DNA of 64,000 bases from Saccharicrinis carchari (GTDB taxonomy: Bacteria > Bacteroidota > Bacteroidia > Bacteroidales > Marinilabiliaceae): the NCBI RefSeq assembly GCF_900182605.1, contig NZ_FXTB01000003.1, positions 124,001 through 188,000 of the forward strand, written 5' to 3'. The position numbers and the translations under genes are program-made. Every line of letters starts with the position of its first letter. Within the stretch, counting starts at the first letter, position 1. Shown piece after piece: positions 35,684 through 44,019 of the stretch. The notes beneath the pieces are model-generated. The model searched no databases. It was not told the origin of the DNA and was given only the letters and a program-made list of their open reading frames with translations.

Positions 35684-36994
35684 ATGAAAGTATTAAAATT
35701 TGGCGGTACCTCGGTGGGTACGGCCGCCAGAATAAAAGAAGTAGCCAACCTGGTATGCAATGGTGAGCAAAATATTGTTGTGTTGTCGGCCATGTCGGGT
35801 ACCACCAATTGTTTGGTGGATATTGCCAACTGCCTGTATAAAAAGGATAACGAGGGAGCCAATGCGCTCATTAACCGTTTAGAGCATAAATACAATCAGG
35901 AGATTGAGGCTCTCTACAGTTCAGATGAGTTCAGGAGAAAGGGCAGGGAGCTTATTGAATCTCATTTTAACTATATACGCTCTTTTACCATCGATATGTT
36001 TACGGCCTATGAGGAGAAAGCTATTCTTGCACAAGGCGAGCTGATTTCCACCGCTATGTTTCATTATTTTTTAGCCGAAAAAGGAGAGAATTCTGTGCTA
36101 TTTAACGCACTGGATTTTATGCGCATAAATAAACAGAACGAACCCGACCTGGATTATATAAAAGATAACTGTAGCAAAGCATTTAAGCAAAATTCGGACT
36201 ATGCTATTTATGTGGTGCAGGGCTATATTTGCCGTAATGCCTTTGGCGAAGTAGACAATTTACAGCGCGGTGGCAGTGACTATACCGCCAGCCTTATAGG
36301 TGCCGCCATTGGTGCCACCGAAATACAAATATGGACCGATATTGACGGGATGCACAATAACGATCCGCGTTTTGTTGAAAACACCCGTTCTATTGCCAAG
36401 CTATCCTTCGACGAGGCAGCCGAGCTGGCTTACTTTGGTGCTAAAATACTGCACCCAACCAGCGTTTTACCCGCTAAACTGGCTAATATCCCGGTAAGGC
36501 TGTTAAACACCATGAAACCGGATGCGCCGGGCACTTTAATTTCACACTATCAGGAAAAAAATAAAATTGAGGCCGTTGCGGCCAAAGACAATATCACGGC
36601 CATTAAAATAAAGTCGGGACGTATGTTATTGGCCTATGGTTTTTTGCGTAAGGTATTTGAAATATTTGAGACCTACAAAACACCCATTGACATGATTACC
36701 ACTTCAGAGGTGGGGGTATCCGTAACAATAGACGATAGCCGCCATTTAAACAACATTGTGGACGATCTTAAAAAATTTGGCCTGGTGGAGGTGGATACCA
36801 AGCAGGTTATTATATGCGTGGTGGGCGATTTGGTAGCCGATAACGCGGGCTATGCCAGTAAAATATTGGGTGCACTTAAGGATATACCTATACGGATGAT
36901 TTCGTACGGCGGAAGCAACCAAAATGTGTCGTTGTTAATTAGTGAAAAGTATAAAAAAGAAGCCCTTAACCTTCTGAGTAAGCACCTGTTTTAA
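35684..36994 (+). CDS. Aspartate kinase
   Basis: The 436-residue protein starts MKVLKFGGTSVGTAARIKEV, the aspartokinase ATP/aspartate signature, and has LQRGGSDYTASLIGAAIGA (about 205) and DIDGMHNNDPR. C-terminal ACT domains follow (about 295-436). It catalyses the first step of the aspartate pathway. Being monofunctional and 13 bp ahead of lysA, it is probably the lysine-pathway isoform (lysC-like) and could be feedback controlled by lysine through the ACT domains; the effector is inference. Confidence 0.95.
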   Translation: MKVLKFGGTSVGTAARIKEVANLVCNGEQNIVVLSAMSGTTNCLVDIANCLYKKDNEGANALINRLEHKYNQEIEALYSSDEFRRKGRELIESHFNYIRSFTIDMFTAYEEKAILAQGELISTAMFHYFLAEKGENSVLFNALDFMRINKQNEPDLDYIKDNCSKAFKQNSDYAIYVVQGYICRNAFGEVDNLQRGGSDYTASLIGAAIGATEIQIWTDIDGMHNNDPRFVENTRSIAKLSFDEAAELAYFGAKILHPTSVLPAKLANIPVRLLNTMKPDAPGTLISHYQEKNKIEAVAAKDNITAIKIKSGRMLLAYGFLRKVFEIFETYKTPIDMITTSEVGVSVTIDDSRHLNNIVDDLKKFGLVEVDTKQVIICVVGDLVADNAGYASKILGALKDIPIRMISYGGSNQNVSLLISEKYKKEALNLLSKHLF

Positions 36995-37007
36995 TTTATT
37001 TGTGTAC

Positions 37008-38165
37008 ATGTACAATACATTTCCTATTGAAAAATTAAATAAGGTGGAAACGCCTTTTTACTATTATAACATGCGCTTGTTGGATAATACCTTAAAAGTA
37101 ATCAAGCAAGAAGCGGACAAGTACGATTACCATATCCATTATGCTGTAAAGGCCAATGCCAACAAACGTATTTTGGAACGTGTAAATGCCTTTGGTTTTG
37201 GCGCCGATTGTGTGAGTGGTAACGAAGTGTCGGCCTCGCTGGCCGCCGGTTTCCCCAATAGCAAGGTTGTTTTTGCCGGAGTGGGCAAAGCAGATAAAGA
37301 AATTATTACCGGCCTGGAAAACGATATTGCCTGCTTTAACGTGGAGAGTATCCCCGAACTGGAGGTAATTGACGAAATAGCGGCAAGGATGAAGAAAACG
37401 GCACGCGTGGCACTACGTATCAACCCAAACGTAAAAGCCAATACACACAAATACATCACTACGGGACTCGAAGAAAATAAATTTGGTATTTACCTATGGG
37501 ATCTGGAAAAGGTGTTGGATAAAGTAAAACAGCTTGACAACATTAAGTTTGTGGGTATTCATTTTCATATCGGTTCGCAAATAAACGATCTGGATTCGTA
37601 CAAAATGCTTTGTACCCGTATTAACGAACTACAAGAGCTTTTTGTAAAACGACGCAACATCCCTACCATTATAAATGTAGGGGGCGGACTGGGTATCGAT
37701 TACGAAAATCCGGATGAAAATCCGATGCCTGATTTTGAAGCTTTCTTTAAAATATTTGATGACTTTTTGGAGTTGAAGAAGGGACAAGAAGTACACTTTG
37801 AGTTGGGCCGATCGGTAGTGGGGCAATGCGGAACCTTAATGAGTAAAGTGCTCTACGTTAAAGAAGGTATAAATACCGATTTTGCCATTATTGATGCGGG
37901 TATGAGCGACTTGATACGCCCTGCCCTGTACCAGGCTTACCATAAAATCGAGAACCTGACTTCAGAACACGAAGAGAATAAATACGATGTGGTAGGGCCT
38001 ATCTGCGAATCGTCGGATTGTTTTGGTAAGGCGGTAAGCTTGCCCGCGACGGTCAGGGGCGATTTAATAGCTATTCGATCGGCTGGTGCCTACGGCGAAG
38101 TGATGGCCAATCAATACAACCTGCGACCATTGCCAATAGCTATTTATTCCGACGAGATGGAGTAG
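37008..38165 (+). CDS. lysA: Diaminopimelate decarboxylase
   Basis: The protein (385 residues from the ATG at 37008; a GTG at 37002 lies two codons earlier) is a fold-III PLP decarboxylase. The PLP Lys is in HYAVKANANKRIL (about 44), GVGKADKE follows, the Gly-rich loop is NVGGGLGIDYENP, and CESSDCFGK near the C-terminus carries the substrate Cys. It makes lysine from meso-diaminopimelate. It lies directly after aspartokinase, forming a lysine pair. Confidence 0.95.
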   Translation: MYNTFPIEKLNKVETPFYYYNMRLLDNTLKVIKQEADKYDYHIHYAVKANANKRILERVNAFGFGADCVSGNEVSASLAAGFPNSKVVFAGVGKADKEIITGLENDIACFNVESIPELEVIDEIAARMKKTARVALRINPNVKANTHKYITTGLEENKFGIYLWDLEKVLDKVKQLDNIKFVGIHFHIGSQINDLDSYKMLCTRINELQELFVKRRNIPTIINVGGGLGIDYENPDENPMPDFEAFFKIFDDFLELKKGQEVHFELGRSVVGQCGTLMSKVLYVKEGINTDFAIIDAGMSDLIRPALYQAYHKIENLTSEHEENKYDVVGPICESSDCFGKAVSLPATVRGDLIAIRSAGAYGEVMANQYNLRPLPIAIYSDEME

Positions 38166-38173
38166 ATGAATAA

Positions 38174-38887
38174 TTACCTCCCCGTTAAATCCCTGATTAC
38201 CTTACTGGCAGCCCAACAGCCAAAAAGAGCCGGCATAAACGAAATGGTTCCTACCGTTGTTTTTTTGTTACGCTCTCCTTCCGTTTTTACAATATATTCC
38301 CTGGGTACAATTTCTGAGGAGTAAATAACGGGTACCCCCTTGCGTATGCCGTGTTGATACAGTCGTTTGCGCACCATACGAGCCAGGTTACAATACTTTG
38401 TGTTGGAGATATCCGTGAAGGCTATCTTTGAAGGGTCAAACTTACCACCTGCCCCCATCGACGAAATAATAGGGATATCTCGCTCTAAGGCTTCACAAAT
38501 AAGCGCTACTTTGGGCGACAATGTGTCGATGGCATCCAACACATAATCAAAACCTTCTGCTAGCAAATCGCTAAAGGCATTTTCATCTATAAACTGAGCA
38601 ATAGTCGTCAATTGCAGTTGGGGGTTAATGTCTAAAAGTCTCATTTTCACCACCTCAGCTTTTAGTTGACCCAAGGTGCTGTAAAGTGCTGGCAACTGAC
38701 GGTTCCGGTTGCTGTTGTTCACTGTATCGCCATCCACAATAGTCATTTTGCCAATACCGGCTCGTGCTATTTGTTCGGCGGCATAGGAGCCTACACCACC
38801 CAAACCTACCACCAAAACTTTTTTATATTTTAACTCCTCAAGTTGTGCCTTGCCCAGAAGCAGCTCTGTTCTTTCTAACCAATCCAT
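38174..38887 (-). CDS. tcdA: tRNA threonylcarbamoyladenosine dehydratase TcdA
   Basis: The 237-residue E1-like protein has the ATP motif VLVVGLGGVGSYAAEQIARAGIG (residues 25-47), the NRNRQLPAL segment and VLDAIDTLSPKVALI, followed by the GAGGKFDPSKI region and REYIV typical of TcdA/CsdL. It cyclises t6A37 in tRNA to ct6A. It is adjacent to the TatD gene with no gap, so both are likely co-transcribed. Confidence 0.94.
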   Translation of the reverse strand: MDWLERTELLLGKAQLEELKYKKVLVVGLGGVGSYAAEQIARAGIGKMTIVDGDTVNNSNRNRQLPALYSTLGQLKAEVVKMRLLDINPQLQLTTIAQFIDENAFSDLLAEGFDYVLDAIDTLSPKVALICEALERDIPIISSMGAGGKFDPSKIAFTDISNTKYCNLARMVRKRLYQHGIRKGVPVIYSSEIVPREYIVKTEGERNKKTTVGTISFMPALFGCWAASKVIRDLTGR

Positions 38888-39535
38888 CTATCCAAAAACC
38901 CGTTTAAAATTTACTTCTATTTTTTTCTTTAAAACATCTAATTCTATATCCAATAGCTTGGCCGCTTGTGCATATATTTTTTTTATCCCGATAGGTTCAT
39001 CGTCTGTTTCGAGTAACACAAAGCTTAAGTCAATCTGGCTTAATATTTTTTTAAGCTTATCCGGATGAGTTAATAAATTTTTCCCAAAAGAAATAAAAAT
39101 ATCTTTCCCCGTCAACTGTTCGGCCGTTTGAACAGCACCATGGAATCCATGAATAATCCACCTTTGCCTTGGCCTTAACTGTTTTTTTAATGCTAGTATG
39201 TGATGATGTGTTTTAACCGAGTGAATAATCAAAGGCAGTCCGTATTGTTCCGATAAGGCTATCTGTTGCTTAAAAACGCGTTTTTGCATATCTATATCGG
39301 CTGTGTTTGTATCTAATCCACACTCCCCAATGGCTGCAATCTTTTGCTGCTGGCAAAGTTGTTCTATCCTCTCTAAATTATGCTGTATTTTGCTTGACTC
39401 TATATGCCAGGGATGTATTCCGCACGAAAGTAAACGGGAATGATTCACGTTACTTAAATTAGCATTTGGATAGCAATTAAGCACCGAAATATCAGCATCG
39501 GATGTTGAGGAGTGTGTATGGCTGTCGATATACAT
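38888..39535 (-). CDS. TatD-family metal-dependent hydrolase
   Basis: The 215-residue protein begins with the metal motif YIDSHTHSS, and has AIGECGLDTNT (about 72), LIIHSVKTHHHIL (about 98) and LLETDDEPIG (about 175), all TatD landmarks. The protein is shorter than E. coli TatD (about 260), as for Bacteroidota homologues. The family shows DNase or deacylase activities. It is the first gene of a pair with tcdA; the IS256 element lies 155 bp upstream. Confidence 0.88.
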   Translation of the reverse strand: MYIDSHTHSSTSDADISVLNCYPNANLSNVNHSRLLSCGIHPWHIESSKIQHNLERIEQLCQQQKIAAIGECGLDTNTADIDMQKRVFKQQIALSEQYGLPLIIHSVKTHHHILALKKQLRPRQRWIIHGFHGAVQTAEQLTGKDIFISFGKNLLTHPDKLKKILSQIDLSFVLLETDDEPIGIKKIYAQAAKLLDIELDVLKKKIEVNFKRVFG

Positions 39536-39726
39536 AAAGCAAAAATAACAAAAAACGGATTTGATGGCTTGGTGAGTGTTGTTTTTATAACGAATGAGTT
39601 GGGTGGATTGCGAATAGAGAACTCCTACTAAATCCGCCGAAAAGAAAAGATTATGTGCAGCTAAATTGCATCGATTCCATCCTCGAGTCTGTAAATTAAA
39701 CTCTGTCTAAATCTTAAATTTGCGAC

Positions 39727-40938
39727 ATGGAAAAAATAGATTTAGAAGGAATGGAGCAGAAGGCTCTGGAACAGTTCAAGAGTGGTCAGTCGTTATTTGG
39801 AAAAGATGGAGCCTTTGCACCGCTGTTAAAAAACTTCATAGAAAAAGCCTTGGAGGCAGAAATGGAAGCTCACCTTGACGAGCATCAACGGGTGTCAGGC
39901 AACAAGCGTAACGGGAAAGGCAAGAAGACCATCAAGAGTTCTGCCGGTAGCTTCGATATTGAAACCCCTCAGGACAGGCACAGTAGCTTTGAACCGGAGT
40001 TGGTGAAGAAACGCCAGACTATTTTAGCGGACAGCCTTGAGCAAAAGATAATTGGCCTGTATGGATTAGGAATGAGTTATCGTAGTATTTCGGAGCATAT
40101 CAAAGAAATGTATGACACTGATATCTCCCATACGGTTTTAACCCAAATAACGGATAAAATTATACCTGATGTAAAGGAATGGCAGAGCCGCCCTCTTGAG
40201 GCCGTATACACCATTGTATGGCTGGATGCCATGCACATTAAGGTCAAAGAGAACGGTAAGGTAACCACCAAGGCTTTGTACAACAACATATTGGGCATTG
40301 ATACTAACGGGCAAAAACAAATACTCGGGGTTTACTTTTCAGAAAGCGAGGGTGCTAATTTCTGGCTTCAAGTCTTAACCGATTTAAATAACCGGGGCGT
40401 GGAAGACATTCTAATCGCCAGTATCGACAACCTAAAAGGCTTTGCCGAAGCCATACAGAGCGTTTTCCCTCGAACAGAGGTCCAAAGCTGCATTGTCCAT
40501 CAGATACGGAATTCGTTGAAGTATATAGCCTCAAAAGAGCAGAAAGAGTTTTTAAGAGAACTGAAGTTGGTGTATAAAGCAGACACTAAGGAGAAAGCAA
40601 AGATAGAACTTGAAAAACTGGCAGAAAAATGGCAATCGAAATATCCTGTGGTTATAGCTTCCTGGCAGAACAATTGGAGCAAACTGTCCACCTACTTCCA
40701 ATATACGGCACCTATCAGGAAGCTGATTTACACGACAAACCCTATCGAGGCTTACCACCGCCAGGTTAGGAAAGTCACCAAAACAAAAGGGGCATTTGCC
40801 AATGAGATGGCTGTTTTGAAGCTTGTGTACCTAAGCACTAAAAAGATTGAAAAGAAATGGTCTAAAACCCAAAATTGGGGCTTGATAATTCAGCAGTTGG
40901 CCATCAAGTTCGAAGATAGAGTAAAGCTTAAACTATAG
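39727..40938 (+). CDS. IS256-family transposase (mutator type)
   Basis: The 403-residue protein is full length and uninterrupted. The DDE residues are in VWLDAMHIKV (about 162), ASIDNLKGF (about 233) and TTNPIEAYHRQVRK (about 340); the usual DGLKG is DNLKG here. The N-terminal DNA-binding part (HLDEHQRVSGNKRNGKGKKT, about residues 55-74) is typical. It should be active in cut- or copy-type transposition of the element around it. Confidence 0.97.
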   Translation: MEKIDLEGMEQKALEQFKSGQSLFGKDGAFAPLLKNFIEKALEAEMEAHLDEHQRVSGNKRNGKGKKTIKSSAGSFDIETPQDRHSSFEPELVKKRQTILADSLEQKIIGLYGLGMSYRSISEHIKEMYDTDISHTVLTQITDKIIPDVKEWQSRPLEAVYTIVWLDAMHIKVKENGKVTTKALYNNILGIDTNGQKQILGVYFSESEGANFWLQVLTDLNNRGVEDILIASIDNLKGFAEAIQSVFPRTEVQSCIVHQIRNSLKYIASKEQKEFLRELKLVYKADTKEKAKIELEKLAEKWQSKYPVVIASWQNNWSKLSTYFQYTAPIRKLIYTTNPIEAYHRQVRKVTKTKGAFANEMAVLKLVYLSTKKIEKKWSKTQNWGLIIQQLAIKFEDRVKLKL

Positions 40939-40992
40939 CACCAATAACTAAAAGCGAAGATAAGTCGCTCTCAAAACCCGTCAAGGGTATAT

Positions 40993-41030
40993 AAATGGCT
41001 TCGTGCCTCAGCCACCCTTGACAGAACCTG
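40993..41030. terminator. Inverted repeat inside IS256 downstream of transposase
   Basis: TCAAGGGT near 40983 and ACCCTTGA near 41014 form an eight-base inverted repeat about 25 bases apart, 45 bp after the transposase stop. It may limit read-through; there is no strong T-run. Confidence 0.3.
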
Positions 41031-41116
41031 ATCGCTACCTGAATAAGCTTTTAGAAATTGGTTCAACGAAAAAATATGAGTTAATTTGAAAACGTAAAAT
41101 AAACATCGGACAGAGT

Positions 41117-41290
41117 TCAGTTTACACTCCCCAAAAATATTAAAAACGGTGTCCTTATTTTCTCGTCCAACTCTTGTATTAACTTAACCTGCTCAATCAA
41201 TCCTTTATCTTCAATAATTTCATACGTTCCACACCTACCAAAACAACAACAAAAATCACCGTCTGCAAAAAGTAACCCACCCCAGCGGCG
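41117..41290 (-). pseudogene. Unknown minus-strand gene fragment cut by the IS
   Basis: Read on the minus strand this segment codes for LLFADGDFCCCFGRC, GTYEIIEDKGLIEQVKLI and QELDEKIRTPFLIF, then LGSVN and a stop. The last residues (GSVN-stop) come from the IS256 inverted repeat, so the original C-terminus was replaced when the IS arrived. The composition (helical, charged) looks like real coding DNA. I do not recognise the family; the true start is uncertain because the Rhs fragment lies beyond it on the other strand. Confidence 0.4.
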
Positions 41291-41425
41291 ATATGCCGGG
41301 CATGGCCGATTACGTTGAAAGACCAGGAACATATAATTACGATGCCAATGGCAACATGACGTACGACCCGGCCAAAGAAGGAAAGTTAACCTACAATTAC
41401 CTGAATCTCCCCGAAGGTGGACACG
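41288..41425 (+). pseudogene. Rhs/YD-repeat protein fragment
   Basis: About 40 codons read MPGMADYVERPG, YNYDANGNMTYDPAKEGKL and TYNYLNLPE. The YDANGNMTYDP and YNYLNLPE patterns are typical of Rhs/YD-repeat polymorphic toxins and wall-associated proteins near their C-terminal core. The frame then runs into unrelated sequence. This is debris of a large Rhs gene; the rest is absent from the window. Confidence 0.7.
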
Positions 41426-41579
41426 GATATGTAAATAAAACACCACGGCTGTTAGCGCGGTTTTGTAAACCTCCGCTAAGGCGGAGCGGGCTGTGCAATA
41501 AGCAGCAAGAGCATAAAAACAACAAGCGGCACATCGTAAAAAGTGTGGCGCTTGATGTTTATGTACATTTTACTTTCGC

Positions 41580-41785
41580 TCTTCCCATTTTTCAGGGTTC
41601 AGGTAAGTGTTAATCACACCCAGAACCACAACTGTTTCAGAATCCTCTTCCACGATAAAATGAATCATGTAGGGAATTTTTTAACAGGTAAATAATGTAC
41701 ATCATCGTTTAATTGTAAGTCATTATAAAATAATCTACCGGGTTATCGAAGAATATATTTACATCACAGATATTGTTGACTCAAG
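41580..41785 (-). pseudogene. RelE/ParE-family toxin remnant, frameshifted
   Basis: The minus strand encodes in pieces DNPVDYF, YNDLQLNDDVHYLPVKK and MIHFIVEEDSETVVVLGV, ending INTYLNPEKWEERK and a stop. This is the C-terminal half of a ParE/RelE toxin. At least two single-base losses (near 41677 and 41722) break the frame and the N-terminal half is missing. No matching antitoxin gene is visible. It lies in the same debris zone as the Rhs fragment. Confidence 0.65.
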
Positions 41786-42082
41786 GCAAGACCCCGAAAA
41801 AATGAAAGGATAAGCAAAAAAACCGCCCCAGCGTAAATTAAATCTTCCGTCTATCCCCACACATTTTAATAAAACCTCCCCATAGTGGGGACACAAAGTG
41901 TAGAGAAATTACTACACTTTATACCTGGCCTGTATCTTATTAGCAAATACAAAAACCATGTGAAAAAAGTTAAATACTTGGCTATGTGGATGATGCGTGT
42001 TGTATGATGTTGTTGTATACTAACATGGCATAGTTTTCACTATTAACTTATCCAACAACAAGTAATTAAAACAGGATTTAGG

Positions 42083-42238
42083 ATGGATCAATCGTTCATA
42101 AATAGATTTGCCGCAATAGTAATTACCTCCTTGGTATTGGTAATAGGATTGGTGCTGCTTAAAACAGCAAGCCTTGCAGATGTTACCACACCATACGCCG
42201 GGGAGCATAGCGTTACTATTTATGAAGATATGAGATAA
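42083..42238 (+). CDS. Possible small membrane protein
   Basis: A 51-residue frame starts at ATG 42083 after a GGATTTAGG Shine-Dalgarno-like stretch: MDQSFINRFAAIVITSLVLV, then IGLVLLKTASLADVTTPYAG and a polar tail. It has one membrane helix (about 9-27). It is followed by a good terminator 124 bp on, which supports a transcript. I do not recognise it. The minus strand is also open here (93 codons) but is Cys-rich and looks like a shadow. Confidence 0.35.
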   Translation: MDQSFINRFAAIVITSLVLVIGLVLLKTASLADVTTPYAGEHSVTIYEDMR

Positions 42239-42499
42239 AATATTTTTTGCATTACGGCGGGTACCGGTATCAATCAATACAACACACACAACACACAACA
42301 TTACGATACCCCTAACTCTAGACTATTGTTACCATATATAGTTAAATGTAGTTCTAGGCTAAAAAGCGGATCAAAACGTTGATTCGCTTTTTTTTATGCC
42401 TTTTTTTATTGAGCATTGTGTTGTTTTAAAAAACAATGTCAAGGAATTTTCGTTATCATCACAAAGAAATTTTTTTATTTATAAGAGCTTTTGTAATTT
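42239..42499. other. Noncoding region before sigma-54 regulator
   Basis: This holds an ACAACACACACAACACACAAC tract (near 42279-42299), the terminator at 42362-42395 and the leader of the response regulator gene. No gene seen. Confidence 0.5.
42362..42395 (+). terminator. Rho-independent terminator
   Basis: AAAAGCGGATCAA, loop AACG and TTGATTCGCTTTT pair with one G-T position and lead into a run of eight T. It ends a plus-strand transcript from the 42.0-42.3 kb region. Confidence 0.8.
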
Positions 42500-43837
42500 A
42501 TGCGAATGGCTAAGATACTGATTATAGACGACGACACTTCCTTTGGGTTGATGATAGAAGGCTTTTTAAAACGAAAAGGCTTTGATACTGTTTTTGTCAG
42601 CAGTTTTAACAACGCGCTACATAGTGTAAGAAAAACAAAGTTCGATCTGGTTTTAACTGATTATCGGTTAGATAGTGGTACCGGCTTAGATTTGATTCCC
42701 GTAATAAAAAAGCACCATCAAAAAACACCTGTGGTTTTAATTACAGCGTACTCCGATATACGGGTGGCTGTTAGTGCCATAAAACTGGGGGCTTTTGAAT
42801 ATATTACCAAGCCCGTGAACCCCGATGAACTGCTGCACGTGATTAATCGGGGTATCGAAAAAACAAATAAGGTAAGCGATACACCTAAGCCTCCGGTAGC
42901 GCGTAGCAATTATATAAAAGGCATAAGCCGATTTGCCGAACAGGTGGATCAGCAGGTAGAACTAATAGCCACCACCGACCTCTCGGTATTGGTTTTGGGC
43001 GAAAGTGGGGTAGGTAAGGAATTTGTAGCGCAACGCATTCACGAATTAAGTAACAGAAGTGCCATGCCCTTTGTTGCTGTCGATTGTGGTGCTTTACACA
43101 CCGATATTGCCGGCAGCGAGCTTTTTGGCCATCGTAAAGGATCGTTCACCGGTGCAATGGACGACAAAGAAGGGCATTTTGAAGCTGTAAAAGACGGTAC
43201 CATTTTTTTGGACGAAATAGGTAACCTGAGCTATGATGTGCAGGTGAAATTGCTTCGAGCCATTCAAGAACGGAAAGGGCGCCGTATGGGCAGTAATGAG
43301 GAATATGCCATCAACTGTAGAATTATTGCGGCCACCAACGAAGATTTACGCAGCTCCTCCTTAAGTGGAAAGTTTCGCGAAGACCTGTACCACAGGCTCA
43401 ACGAGTTTTCCATTAACATACTGCCCTTGCGCGAACGTAAGGAGGACATACCGCTTTACAGCAAAAGGTTTTTACAATTGGCTACCCGGGAGTTTAAAAA
43501 GGAGCATATTTTTTTGAGCAGCGAGGTGGAAGATATATTTTTTAGCTACGAGTGGCCCGGTAATTTACGCGAGTTACGCAATGTGATACGCCGGGCCGTA
43601 TTGCTGGCCAAAGGCGATACTATAACCCTTGCCGAGTTACCACCCGAAATACAAATGCCTTCCAAAATTCCTCAGGCACCTGTTCAATTACGCGATGTTA
43701 AAGAAAAATCAGAAAAAGATACCATCATTGAAATATTGGAACAAAATAAGTACAACAAAGCCAAAACAGCCCGGATACTTGGCATTGATCGAAAAACGCT
43801 GTACAACAAAATATATAAGTATGGCATTGATGCCTAG
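42500..43837 (+). CDS. Sigma-54-dependent response regulator (NtrC family)
   Basis: The 445-residue protein has a receiver (about 1-125, phospho-Asp54 in LVLTDYRLDSG), an AAA+ sigma-54 interaction domain (about 145-380) and a Fis-type HTH (about 405-440, AKTARILGIDRKTLYNKIYKYG). Walker A is GESGVGKEFVAQ, the sigma-54 loop is GSFTGA (Ser for the usual first Ala), and Walker B is GTIFLDEIGNLS. It should activate sigma-54 promoters when phosphorylated. The start may be Met1 or Met3. It faces the hybrid kinase gene at 44020 tail to tail, its likely partner. Confidence 0.96.
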   Translation: MRMAKILIIDDDTSFGLMIEGFLKRKGFDTVFVSSFNNALHSVRKTKFDLVLTDYRLDSGTGLDLIPVIKKHHQKTPVVLITAYSDIRVAVSAIKLGAFEYITKPVNPDELLHVINRGIEKTNKVSDTPKPPVARSNYIKGISRFAEQVDQQVELIATTDLSVLVLGESGVGKEFVAQRIHELSNRSAMPFVAVDCGALHTDIAGSELFGHRKGSFTGAMDDKEGHFEAVKDGTIFLDEIGNLSYDVQVKLLRAIQERKGRRMGSNEEYAINCRIIAATNEDLRSSSLSGKFREDLYHRLNEFSINILPLRERKEDIPLYSKRFLQLATREFKKEHIFLSSEVEDIFFSYEWPGNLRELRNVIRRAVLLAKGDTITLAELPPEIQMPSKIPQAPVQLRDVKEKSEKDTIIEILEQNKYNKAKTARILGIDRKTLYNKIYKYGIDA

Positions 43838-44019
43838 ATGTATCCGAAGAACTCTCTGGTAAGTAAAAATCCGTAATCGTACGGAAGTCAGAAATTACCA
43901 GCACCTTATTCTCTACCGTTTGGCCTGTTATAGCGATTGATAATGGGCCGGGGTATAGCCGTATTCATTCTTTTGGTTTTTTATTTCCATTGCGGTGGGT
44001 TTAAATCCTCCATGTATAA

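Larger units (their letters stand above)
39691..41125 (+). mobile_element. IS256-family insertion sequence
   Basis: The element is about 1435 bp, bounded by imperfect terminal inverted repeats: GTAAATTAAACTCTGTC (39691-39707) and, on the minus strand, GTAAACTGAACTCTGTC (41109-41125), 15 of 17 matching. It holds one intact transposase gene. I could not find a matching 8-9 bp target duplication in the flanks (CGAGTCT versus ACTCCCC), so one end may have been rearranged after insertion. Confidence 0.88.

Noticed and set aside
41449-41500. CTCCGC-TAAG-GCGGAG hairpin after the Rhs fragment
   Set aside because: Only six base pairs with no T-run; too little to call a terminator or RNA.
42279-42299. 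ACAACACACACAACACACAAC tract as a CRISPR or tandem-repeat array
   Set aside because: Short low-complexity run without spacer structure.
42020-42301. Minus-strand frame of 93 codons, Cys-rich
   Set aside because: It overlaps the better supported small plus-strand frame and terminator orientation; composition looks random.
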